A stretch of 64,000 nucleotides of DNA from Limnephilus marmoratus (lineage: Eukaryota > Arthropoda > Insecta > Trichoptera > Limnephilidae): the NCBI GenBank assembly GCA_917880885.1, contig OU862916.1, positions 49,388,831-49,452,830 on the forward strand. The letters are read 5' to 3'. Made by a program: the position numbers and the translations under genes. The notes below the pieces were generated by a model, which had not been told where the DNA came from, did no database searches, and saw only the letters and a list, made by a program, of their open reading frames with translations. Below are positions 47,561-57,029 of this stretch, piece after piece. The stretch's first letter is position 1; the number at the start of each line of letters is the position of its first letter.

Positions 47561-47936
47561 TCCCTCTTATCCTTACGCTCCTTATCCTCATCCTTATCAC
47601 TCCCCAAGTCAAGCGTGCGTAAAGGCCCGACCGTTCGCCTCACCCGATCACTGTTCACATCAATTTCTGTTTGCTTAAAATGTATATATCCTTTTTCGTA
47701 ACGCATTCATTAACTTATCCCCCATGTCGAGCGTGCGTAAAGAAGTTTTACTTAAAAAATAACGAAATGCATTTTATTATATATTTTCTGTTTATCATAT
47801 ATAAAAATCTGTTACAAATCAACTTTAAACCAATAAGTCTTTTTTTAACGAAAAATAATGTTTTATGTCTATATCGTATTTATTTAGATGCTGTGACAGT
47901 TTTAATGCTAATCAGTTGTTAAACATAAAAATAATA

Positions 47937-48281
47937 GGTAATTATCGGTTCGGACTGGCCACGCTTATTACGAATAATTTTTAGAAAAAAACTTTAGATT
48001 CGCCTTAATTACTATAAAAGGAAACTTTTTGGCTTTGGGGCGGCGGAAAATAATGCATTTTAATTTTCAATTGCATAAAACAAAATTCACTTCGCGCGCA
48101 GCGAAAATCCGCGGCCGTAGCTGCGAAGTGAATTTTGGTTTTATGCAATTGAAAATTAAAATGCATTATTTTCCGCCGCCCCAAAGCCAAAAAGTTTCCT
48201 TTTATAGTAATTAAGGCGAATCTAAAGTTTTTTTCTAAAAATTATTCGTAATAAGCATGGCCAGTCCGAACCGATATTTAC
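47937..48281. mobile_element. long near-perfect foldback
   Basis: Arms of about 160 bp from GGTAATTATCGGTTCGGACT to TTCACTTCGC, around a short centre GCGAAAATCCGCGGCC. Overlapping ORFs on both strands are identical because of the palindrome and are not genes. Lies in PAK1IP1 intron 1. Confidence 0.93.
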
Positions 48282-48895
48282 CAAATAATAACATTTTTTA
48301 CACTAAATTACATCTGTAAGAAGAATCTGACCGTTAAGAAAATCATACTTCTTTTGGTGTATGTATGTCGCCGTAATTATAATACTCACCGTGGTGACAC
48401 AGCTGCCCTGCGCAAGCTCTGCTCGGCAACTGAGCTAACTGAGACAGACAGCGCGCTACATTGCGAAATAAAAAAAAGACAGCAACAAAGACCTAATCTT
48501 CCTAGGGTTAAATTTCATTAAATGAAAACAAATCATCATAGGAATATAAATAGTTAACAAATGAATAATGAATGTTGTGATTGTAATCTTATATGTCAAA
48601 CTGCAAAAAACCTCATGCATGGGGACTCCATCCATCGAAGCCAGAGTCAAGTTAGCAGACACTGCAGATACTACACAACTGCTAACCCTGTACAAATCGC
48701 AAGTCCACTCCACTGTAGAATTTGGCAGCCACCACTGATCTAGAGCCAAAGACCCAAAACGCTTGAAAAATCCAGGCATTTGCTGAAATGCTGACCCTTA
48801 AATCCGCCCCTAATAATAGCATCATGACTAGGATACGCCAAAAAGCAATAATCGACAATACAAACACCAGAAAATGATCAAATTCAAATAATTAC

Positions 48896-48967
48896 CGTAT
48901 TATCCAATTTGTATCCTAAAAGGAATTCCTCATAGGTTCCAACGACTATCTCCATTCCGTCTTCCAT
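48896..48967 (-). CDS. PAK1IP1: PAK1IP1/Mak11 homologue, exon 1 (start codon)
   Basis: First coding exon of a WD40 ribosome-assembly protein. It encodes 24 residues beginning MEDGMEIVVGTYEEFLLGYK, which corresponds to the short N-terminal strand before the first WD repeat in PAK1IP1 proteins. The ATG at 48967 is the only plausible start. The exon ends in phase 0 at codon ACG and is followed on the minus strand by a GTAAT donor at 48895-48891. The exon joins in frame to 44043-43746 across a 4.85 kb intron that is packed with repeats. Upstream there is only about 125 bp before an 871-bp hAT-like element, so the promoter is either very short or includes transposon sequence. The identification rests on the full assembled protein, not on this exon alone. 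Confidence 0.85.
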
Positions 48968-49091
48968 AGTTATATTTTTATTATTTTCAGGGTGTAATTA
49001 ATTCACTGTAACGACGAAAATATGTGAATAAATACAGGAAATCTTCAAACGCACATGGCAAAAGCACTGTTTTCGAGACCTTGTTTGACAG

Positions 49092-49962
49092 TAGAAGTGA
49101 GTCGTTCGCGAACGAGTCGGCTCAGTGAACCGGATTTTCATACTGATCCGTAAGATCCGGTTCCCAAAGAACGATCTTCACGGTTCGCGGATCTTCGCGA
49201 ACGAGTGAGCCGGTGAGCCAACTGACCCGCCAGATCCGGTGAGCCGACTGAACAACTGACCCGTGAGATCCGAAGACCCGACTGACCCGTGGGAGCCGAG
49301 AGCAGTGTATCGTTCAACGGATCTCGCGGCTCGCGGGTCACTTCGTTCGTTCGTTCATAGCCACTCTAGTCAGCGACGCAGAAAGGTAAAATATGAAAGT
49401 AAGGTAACGGTTTACAGTTCAGTTCACTATGACACTTTTCTACGCGGTGGCGTACCTTTGCTGGTCAGTGTGCGTGCGCCGTGCATGTACTACCGAAATA
49501 CAATAATAATATCGGAATTCAAGCGGGTGTGCGTGCATAATACGTCAGTCGTGACGTCGACGCTCCGGCCACATTATTTTGTTTATTATAACAGGATAAG
49601 TTATATTATTATTATGCTCATTGTTTATTTTCAGTAAATCATTCATTGTTTATTTTCAATAATTCATGCTTTCTAAAAATCGTTAAAAAAGTAAAGTTGG
49701 TGTTGGTTTCACACCAAAGATCAAAACTCAACTAAATACAAAGGATTTCATTTTTTCATTCAGGGATACAAGAATCCGATTAAAAAGGGAACCCCAAAAT
49801 ATTGGGGTTCCCTTTTTAATAAAGTGTGGAGGGCCGAGGGAGGGGACGGGGGAGATGGACCAATTCAGTCGTTCATTCGAGCCGGTTCACTGACCCGGAT
49901 CTTTTCATTGAACGAGACCCAGTGAACCGGCTCGCTCAACTGAGACGCTTTGCCCGCCTCTA
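49092..49962. mobile_element. hAT-like element upstream of PAK1IP1
   Basis: 871 bp with a perfect 8-bp duplication TTTGACAG (49084-49091 and 49963-49970). Ends TAGAAGTGAGTC and complement TAGAGGCGGGCAAAG. Subterminal GTGAACCGG, GACCCGTGAGATCCG-type repeats on both sides. Contains a 19-bp-arm palindrome at 49779-49820. No transposase. Confidence 0.9.
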
Positions 49963-49970
49963 TTTGACAG

Positions 49971-51184
49971 TTGCAGGTTGCAGTTCCATGTTCCATAGAT
50001 GTAACCATAAATATCGATGTGACAGTTCGTTGCATAGATATTTGTTCGTTTTATTGGCGAGTTGTTGCAGATTAGCCAACATTACGATGACAACGCATTG
50101 TAATATAAAGATTACGATTCACAAAAAACGAAATATTGACGACAATATATAGAAAAAAATGTCGATTTTTCTTATAAAATTTTTGTATTTTTACCCTCAC
50201 CATCATTTTGATGTTTTATGTGAATTTTGTATGAAATACCATCCGAAAGTCGAAAAAAACAACAAAAAACTTTTGAAAAAAAAATTCAGTCATATTTTCA
50301 CCTTAGGTTCAAGACCAATCAAATAAAAAAAAGGAATCTATATTGCATATTTTTTATAATCAATAAAAAATTTGCTAATTTTACAGCATCCAAATAATTA
50401 TTTATGAAAAAGCGTCATGGCGTATAGCGTCCGACTCCCGCCAGTTGTCTATGGTTATCAACACGAAAAAAGCCTCACATGCAATCAGCTGTTTTTTGCA
50501 GTTTTTTTTAGATAGAATTTTACTTTGTGCGTTTACTGGGGCGTGACTACGATTTTCTGTCAAAAGAGTTCAACTGGTTTGGACATACCGCAATTTATTG
50601 ACATTTTTGAACTATATAAATGTGACCAAACCATCGAGGAATAAATATTTTCCCAACAAACCTGTCCACCTATGATCAGTCTGGTATGCTTATAAATTTT
50701 GCATATTTTGTTGTAAATACCGATACTGTCATTTTATTAGAAATATTTTATTTACAAACATGATAATACTGAAAAATACAACATCTTTCGAGTACCTTCA
50801 CATTTGTTTTGATTTTAATTTGCATGACGCCAACTTTAATTGCTTGCCTTTATACACGTTTGTGCAATTAATTTGTATATAATTATGGATTTTTCCGGAC
50901 GCAAGTAAAATCCTGTCAACTTTAACGCGTTTATTATTAAAATCTTATTAGTATCCAGTAGTAAAAATCCAACTGGATTATTATTGTTTATTTATGTGCG
51001 CGAAAATGTTCATTTGACCACAATGTAAATAATGTGGTCGTTTGTTTGACTCAGTTTAAAATCCGAATTATTATTGTAAATTGATATCAAAATGGTTTTT
51101 TAAATAGGTAGGCAAGGTCAAAATGTTTGCTAGCACTATTATATTAGCTGTATCTTCCTACATATTATATTTATATGTTTTCAG
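49971..51184 (+). promoter_or_regulatory. divergent intergenic region between PAK1IP1 and the plus-strand gene
   Basis: About 2.2 kb separates the two divergent coding starts. The proximal half (49092-49962) is a hAT-like element; the remainder is AT-rich, apparently single-copy, and must hold the promoter and any untranslated first exon of the plus-strand gene. I see no single decisive TATA box or initiator. Confidence 0.35.
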
Positions 51185-51220
51185 GATTCCCAAAAGCGTA
51201 CATACCTTGACGTATATAAG

Positions 51221-51489
51221 ATGGACCTGGCGGAAACAATGAAGAGTGTTTTATCGAAGGGCGGTGGGAGTGGTTCGGGGGGAGGATCGAGCAGTGCGGG
51301 TGGCACCGGGGGAGGGGCCAGCGGAAGTGCAGGGGTGCCACCCGGGGCGGAGGGCTATGTCACAGAGAAGTTGTACATGCTCCTGCAGCTTTACCTGCAA
51401 AATAAAGGCTGGAGTCCCAGCGTAGAGCTGCTGCAGTGTTTCACAGAGCTGAAGGAATCATCCATGCTGCCCAGTGCTTCATACCTACA
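51221..51489 (+). CDS. unidentified conserved gene, exon A (Gly/Ser-rich N-terminus)
   Basis: The exon follows a TTTTCAG acceptor at 51184 and ends in phase 2 before a GTGAGT donor. From the ATG at 51221 it reads MDLAETMKSVLSKGGGSGSG, a glycine/serine/alanine low-complexity segment (residues 11-41), then a well-structured helical segment YVTEKLYMLLQLYLQNKGWS and PSVELLQCFTELKESSMLPS. Twelve codons upstream of this ATG, back to the splice acceptor (51185), are also open in frame, so an earlier start in an upstream exon is possible. It joins in frame to 52041-52203. I do not recognise the family. The LYMLLQLYL helix vaguely resembles a LisH-like dimerisation helix, but that is a guess. Confidence 0.72.
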
Positions 51490-52040
51490 GTGAGTACAAA
51501 AGCTTATATTATAAAATATTCAATGAATTTATATGAAATTAACAATACAATCTTGATTTTTTCAATTATTGTATGAGAAAACTCCAGTTTATATATTTTG
51601 TTTTGCATTTAAATTTATTTAACTAAGAGTGTTTATTGTATTTATCATTGTTTGTATTGCCGCAAGATTCTGTCTGTTACTTTACATTCCACCGTTTTAA
51701 AATATGAAATTATTTAACATTTTATCACCATATACCTACCTAAGTATTTAATTTTTTGCATTAAAATCTTATTAATGTACAACTTTAAATAGAAACATTT
51801 TCTTTAAATTTTAGCTTTTGAGTTAGAAATCAAATTTGAAATATATTCAGGCAAATCACAGAATTGTTGTTTCAAACAAAAATCACCTTCCCGGTGATTT
51901 TCCGGCTTTAAATGAGTTAATATGGAACAGTTTACTTTTTCAAAACATGTCTTCTTCGATATCTATGTATTTGTATTCAAAACTCCAGTAAAATTGATAC
52001 TAAAATTACCTCATGAAGTAACTTTTTAAAAAACTTTTAG

Positions 52041-52203
52041 GTTGATGGCATCGAGAGTGGCGCTCGACACTCAGGGCAGATTGATATTGCGTGAGAACGG
52101 CAAGATAATCCTTCCTTACGAGCACTTTGCTAACGCTGTGATGTTGAAGCACATGAATGGGCCCCATGGGTTGCATTTAGGGATCGAGGGAACCGTCAGA
52201 GCG
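52041..52203 (+). CDS. unidentified conserved gene, exon B
   Basis: Internal exon of 163 bp with a CTTTTAG acceptor and a GTTAGT donor, leaving phase 0. It encodes LMASRVALDTQGRLILRENG, then KIILPYEHFANAVMLKHMNG and PHGLHLGIEGTVRA. The frame is open only in the phase demanded by exon A, and it continues in phase into exon C. The dense mix of hydrophobic and charged residues without repeats indicates a folded domain. The family is not identified. The following 3.1 kb intron contains a dead Harbinger transposase ORF, a LINE tail and a SINE. Confidence 0.8.
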
Positions 52204-52598
52204 GTTAGTATTACGCATTTATTTTAGTTAAAACCAGATTACTGTCTTCTGGGACTGTGTGCTGGGTTTCTTGTCATGTTGATGGATATTTTCATTAAAT
52301 AACTAATATACTGGGTCTTCATTGGTGGCGTAAACAAATTGCTCAACCCCTGGGAAAGATTCTACACTCGTACATACAGAATTGACAAAATACTATCAGT
52401 CTTACTCATCATCGCAAAATAAGATACAACCTCGGAGCAAGACCGGGTTAGGTGAAATTGTTACTCAACATGGTGGGTTAATCGCGCACATGCGCGTGTT
52501 CTTCCCGCGTCGCTGTACGGGAGATGTAGTAGCTGTCAGAATTTAAACCACCCGATCACCAGGGTTAACTCAGTATCCCATGCGTTGTAACTGACATA

Positions 52599-52900
52599 AT
52601 GGCGAACTTTTATGAGAATCTTGACGTTTTGAACGGAGCTTTGGCAAATAATGACTGTATACGCGGCATTCGTGCACCACGGCTACGGAAAAGGTTAAAA
52701 AAAAGGTACGATCCATTTGCGGCACTTGCGGAAGGAGATTTTAGGTCTAAATATAGATTTTCCAAAGTCAACATGATACGTTTGATTGATTTGGTACGGC
52801 CGTATTTGGATGTGAATAATAAACGGGGTGGCAAAGTATCTACCGATCTCCAAGTTCTTTGTGCCATATGATACTGGGGTAGAAACGAGGTGAGATAGTG
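52599..52900 (+). pseudogene. PIF/Harbinger (HARBI1-like) transposase N-terminal remnant
   Basis: The ORF begins MANFYENLDVLNGALANNDC and contains RYDPFAALAEGDFRSKYRFS and MIRLIDLVRPYL, which match the N-terminal region of HARBI1-like nucleases (the DPF...F..RYRFSK...I..V.PYL pattern). The ORF halts after LQVLCAI at a TGA at 52869-52871, but the same frame continues YWGRNEVR, the expected family motif preceded by Arg, so a CGA to TGA change is likely. The DDE catalytic core is absent. The remnant lies inside the intron between exons B and C of the unidentified gene. Confidence 0.75.
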
Positions 52901-52999
52901 TTTATAATTGCGTTAGAAACGGTAAACAAACACAGATCAATCTCGCTGAAGCTCCTCGAATAATATGTTGTGTTGACATATGAATAAACGTGAAGTTGT

Positions 53000-54296
53000 C
53001 AACACGCCGCGAAATGCTAAATTGACCGCGTTTTTCAGCTTTGGAGCAGTGTTGCTACCGTAAAAAAATCATAACAACTGTCGAGAAACATTATGATGAT
53101 GAGTAAAGATTTTTACCCTGAGCAGTGTAGGCTTACTCCGCTGTGTAGCTACCGCGACGCTACAGAGCCGTGGTACGGTTTCATGATGAGTAAGGCTGTA
53201 TGTTTTTAGCTAATGCTTTCATTATTTCATAAGTTGAGAAAACATACTTAATAATATCTTTTTGACCAAATATTTTTTTCATTTGAATAATAATGCATGT
53301 AAAATTATGAAACTTGAATATCTTGGATGTTTTATGAGGAAGGCAAATACTCAAGAAAAAGATTACCCAATGGAGCATGTGGCAGAGGAACACTGTTTCT
53401 ACTATTGTGGTACGAGAACACAACAGAATGGAGTTTGCAGGAAAACACTTCTTTTTCTTCTTCAGCACAATTTATTAAATGCAATAAATATATTTATTAC
53501 AAAAGCGTCTATTTACCCTTACTCGGGTGGTCTCCTCGACCACTCTACACTGACAAATATGACCTCGATATCTCTCTCGTCAGTTTTTACAATACTGAAC
53601 TGTAGGTACAACATGTACCTACCAGTTCAGTACAATTACATAAGTAAAGGAACACCGCGTGTACCTTCCATCTTCACTCTAATAGCAAGACTAACTCTCT
53701 ATCCAAAATATCAACATATTTAAAGTAAAATATTCAAATACAAAATTTCCAGGTACATGGAGAAATGGTGAGGACTGAGATTAAAACATTCCCATTATCT
53801 GGAATTCTTAAATTTAACCCACTATAAAATTACTTTAAAGGTTGGCCAAAAAGGGCGAACCAATAAAACTAAGTACCTCATAAAACACTTAAGGACAGAC
53901 AAATATTGCAAATTTTACTATTATAAAAGTTCCTCTTAGTTTGGGTCATAAAAGGCCGACAGCAAACCCTTTACATTTTGGGGTCTACCATAAATATTTA
54001 TAGCAGCTTTCTATTTGAGGGTCATATTTGAAATGTACAGATATAAAAAATCTTCTTAAAAATAAACAATTTAAGAAATAAACTTTTTCTTCCAAATCGG
54101 TAAAGTAATGCATCTATATAATACCAATGTGACGAGTGCAGGTTCACTGAATAATTGTTCCGGGCTCTATTCTGATTGCCCTGATGAAAGCCAACCTCGA
54201 CTAGGAGAAGGCATCAGAAGAGAAACATAATCCCAGTAGATTTTTTGTTCGTTGGAATATCTTTCACGCCCGCCATCAAGACCCATTTCTCCTGGC
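53000..54296 (+). other. intron sequence, nothing recognised
   Basis: Part of the intron between exons B and C. The 153-codon ORF at 53262 has no family resemblance and a composition like noncoding DNA. Confidence 0.5.
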
Positions 54297-54522
54297 TTTT
54301 TTTATTTTTCTTTTATATTAACTCCACACAGGAGGCCCTGAGGAAAATAATTTCCCTCAGGGCCTATGTCATCTGAGATGCTGTGTGGAGGGTATTTTTG
54401 AGGAGAGGAAGGAGTGAACATTGGTCTTGAAGAGACCCATATTGTAGGTAGGAAGAAATGCAGAGACTGGCAAATAATTCCACAGCTGAGCTGTTGAACT
54501 CAAGAACGAGTCGAAGCATTGA
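54297..54522 (-). mobile_element. LINE 3' end
   Basis: Minus-strand copy with the terminal hairpin (GGCCCTGAGG/CCTCAGGGCC) and the truncated RT tail; near-identical to 46233-46470, so relatively young. Within the intron before exon C. Confidence 0.88.
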
Positions 54523-54789
54523 AGAAAAATATACTTCAGATAAGTTTGGAAACATTTGTGCTATACGATGCTGCTAGCTGCTAGGTACGAGGCGATCAGA
54601 TGGGCAATCACAAGTGCACTGATTGAGCAGAATCGCACGCGCACGAGCGACGTTGACAGTCGCATAGCTCCTGAAAAAAATGTACATATTCGTTTGGCCC
54701 GCCACCAAAACTAATTACCGACTGCTGGTTTAGATATTCCTCACCATGGCAGTAGAGACGACGATTTCTTTGAGACCTATAGTCTGACA

Positions 54790-55109
54790 GTCGTGGTCGA
54801 GGGGTAAGGCTCTCGACTAGCGATCTCTCGACTAGCGATTTCTCCACTAGCGGTCGCGGGTTCAAATTCACGATTTGTCTTATTTCACAATTTAATAATT
54901 TAAAAATTAATATAAGGTATATTTGCAGCAAGTTCCAGAGTGGAAGATACTCTCAGGATCATCATGGTGTAAGACCACCATTCAGAATTGAAACCTGCTT
55001 GAAATGGCTTTAGCCGTGTTTGGTGACTAGATCTGAATAGCCTCTCAACATACCCCAATTAGGGATGCCATAGTCTCACTGACTCTTGTACGGTATTCAC
55101 ATTTTTTTT
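54790..55109 (+). mobile_element. tRNA-derived SINE with triplicated head segment
   Basis: Plus-strand copy with head, body and a final T/A-rich tail. In the anticodon region the unit CTCGACTAGCGAT is repeated three times with changes, so the tRNA-like fold is destroyed. It lies in the intron before exon C of the unidentified gene. Confidence 0.8.
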
Positions 55110-55295
55110 TAAATGAGCTGCTCCCAAAAGCAAACAAGTTAGCCTGAGGGGTTAAAATATCATTTCTGGATGAAATTTTGCACACTTGGTGTTCAAATTA
55201 AGAGGAAAATTTCTGATTTCGAAAATTTTTGCTAAAGCCCGGGCAATATCGGGAACTTGAGCTAGTTATTAAATTCCTTTATTCTCCTTTCGCAG

Positions 55296-55467
55296 GTTGT
55301 TGACTCATACACGATAGGTCGTGAGCAGTTTGGCATGGAGAAGGAATTCATCATAGAAGTAGTGCAAAACTGTCCTAACCCCGCCTGCCGGTACTACAAG
55401 AGCCAACTGGAGCTCACACAGAAGTCCATACAGCAGCACCTCTCACAGCAACCCACATACATACCAG
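55296..55467 (+). CDS. unidentified conserved gene, exon C
   Basis: Internal exon of 172 bp entered from TTTCGCAG and left in phase 1 at a GTTGGT donor. It encodes VVDSYTIGREQFGMEKEFII, then EVVQNCPNPACRYYKSQLEL and TQKSIQQHLSQQPTYIP. The NCPNPAC segment has two cysteines four residues apart that could bind metal, but only one such pair is visible here. The C-terminal third is glutamine-rich and helical. Phase agrees with exons B and D. The flanking intron 55468-56267 shows nothing else. Confidence 0.82.
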
Positions 55468-56267
55468 GTTGGTTTGGCGCTTGTAATCTTTTAACTCTTA
55501 TTTCATATTGTCAATAGAGTCTACAGCAGGTTAGTTTGATGCTGAAGAACTCGTCCAGAGGAACATTACACAAAAATTTGTCCAAAGGAACATTAGTATT
55601 AGTAGTATTTAGAAGTGTTCTGAAAATAGTATTAATGTCAATGGTTTAGGAGAAAAACCACTGTTCAGAGGAACTGTCCAAAGCAACACGGATTGCTCCT
55701 GCATATTACGTTCTGCCAGCGTGATGTTTCAAAATGTCAACGACCGCAGTTTATTTTTATGCAGGTTTATGAGTTGATTTTTGATAAAATTCCCCACTTC
55801 AATCAAAATGGTGCTATATGTGAGGATAACAATTGTAAATATGTAGTAGTATTTGTTTTCCTGGACTCATGGTGCACTATTCATGAAATTCTGACAAAGT
55901 AACGGCTGAAAACAAACTGTTCAAATCCCTCATATATCGTACCATAGTGTTTTATAGGTAGAGTACCATCCTTTATCAATTAATATCACCGACATTCCTT
56001 ATTATTTGATGGATCATCAAAAACCATGCTGATAAAAGTAGGCAATATTCTTAAATTTCAGTGGAAGTTACACTTTATTCTTCAATGATTAACGTCTTGT
56101 GTTTTCCACCCAAACACCCCATCCCTATCACCCGGTGGTTGGTATTACTGCGGTTCGGATTATAGTGGGTTCGGATTACAGAGACTTGTCTGACTACTGT
56201 CCTGCGGTGTTGTGGTTCTGTTAACAAAAAGAGCACTGTATTTCAGTCAGTGTTGTATTGGTTGCAG

Positions 56268-56369
56268 AAGCGGGCGGCCCGTCACTAGCTGACAGCCAGG
56301 CTGTCGAGCGGTTATTACGCGGCACGCCTCTCCCGCAGGACTTCCAATTACCACACCTCGCCGCTCTAG
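56268..56369 (+). CDS. unidentified conserved gene, exon D
   Basis: A short 102-bp exon, phase 1 at both ends, entered from GGTTGCAG and left at GTAAAT. It encodes EAGGPSLADSQAVERLLRGT and PLPQDFQLPHLAALG. Because it is symmetric in phase it could be skipped without a frameshift. The exon is supported by the in-frame joins on both sides and by its GC content against the surrounding intron. Confidence 0.72.
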
Positions 56370-56824
56370 GTAAATGCAACCAACACCACATTCAAATTGC
56401 AGCCCGCTATACATTCTGCAAAATTGTAGATTGCGCATATTTCTGGAATTTTTATTATAAATAATCTAGGTACTACAATAATATTAATAAATTACAAATA
56501 ATGTGAGCGGAAGTTAGGTAGGTACTGTCGGTATAGACCTGGCTCCCTAGCACAAGCACATTGGTAAAGTTTTTATCGATAATAACTAAGTACCAACCTT
56601 TATTCATGTGCTTATACTAGAGGGCCTGGTGAGCGATCATCATTTAAAAGCTTGAAATTGCTATTTTTAGTAAAACCATGAAAAGATCTAAACAGCCAGG
56701 TATTTCTCAACCTTCCTCTTCCTATCCTCACTTTCTCCAGCTTCACAAAATTCAAGTTTGGGGATGCCATAGGATGCTCTCTTGTTGCATAACAATGCAT
56801 TTAACAATGTCTATGGTCTTTCAG

Positions 56825-57029
56825 CCGCGAGTGGTATCGACCTGGGCTTGGAGTCAGGCAAAGCGGCGGGGGTTGTTGCGCCCCCTCCTTCCCACGCGGC
56901 GCACCCCGCCCACTCGGCGCTGGCCCCCCACTCGGTGCACGCGGCTGCCGCCCTGCTGGAGAGGGAACAGCGCGCCAGGGATAAGGGCCAGCAGCACATA
57001 AGGGAGGCCATCATTCACCAGCAGAACAG
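56825..57029 (+). CDS. unidentified conserved gene, exon E (last one seen)
   Basis: Exon of 205 bp entered from TCTTTCAG and left in phase 2 at a GTCAAT donor. It encodes AASGIDLGLESGKAAGVVAP, a proline/alanine/histidine-rich linker, then LLEREQRARDKGQQHIREAI and IHQQNR, the beginning of a charged coiled-coil-like helix. The open frame must continue in a further exon, but I find no convincing one before 64000, so the gene is incomplete here. The five exons give about 303 codons. A nuclear regulatory protein is plausible from the low-complexity linkers, but this is only an inference. Confidence 0.75.

Larger units (their letters stand above)
44044..48895 (-). other. PAK1IP1 intron 1 (4.9 kb, repeat-filled)
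   Basis: GT-AG intron between coding exons 1 and 2. It holds a MADF-domain ORF copy broken by a hAT MITE, an RTE-type remnant, a LINE interrupted by an opposite LINE copy, a long-inverted-repeat MITE (47054-47284) and a 345-bp near-perfect foldback (47937-48281). I see no additional exon in it. The segment 48282-48895 next to exon 1 holds no feature I can name. Confidence 0.75.

Noticed and set aside
48005..48214. Two nearly identical ORFs on opposite strands
   Set aside because: Created by the long palindrome at 47937-48281.
49138..49341. 67-codon ORF with repeated Ser/Arg/Ala
   Set aside because: It reads the subterminal repeats of the hAT-like element 49092-49962.
53262..53723. 153-codon ORF
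   Set aside because: Lies within an intron, resembles no family, and has noncoding-like composition.
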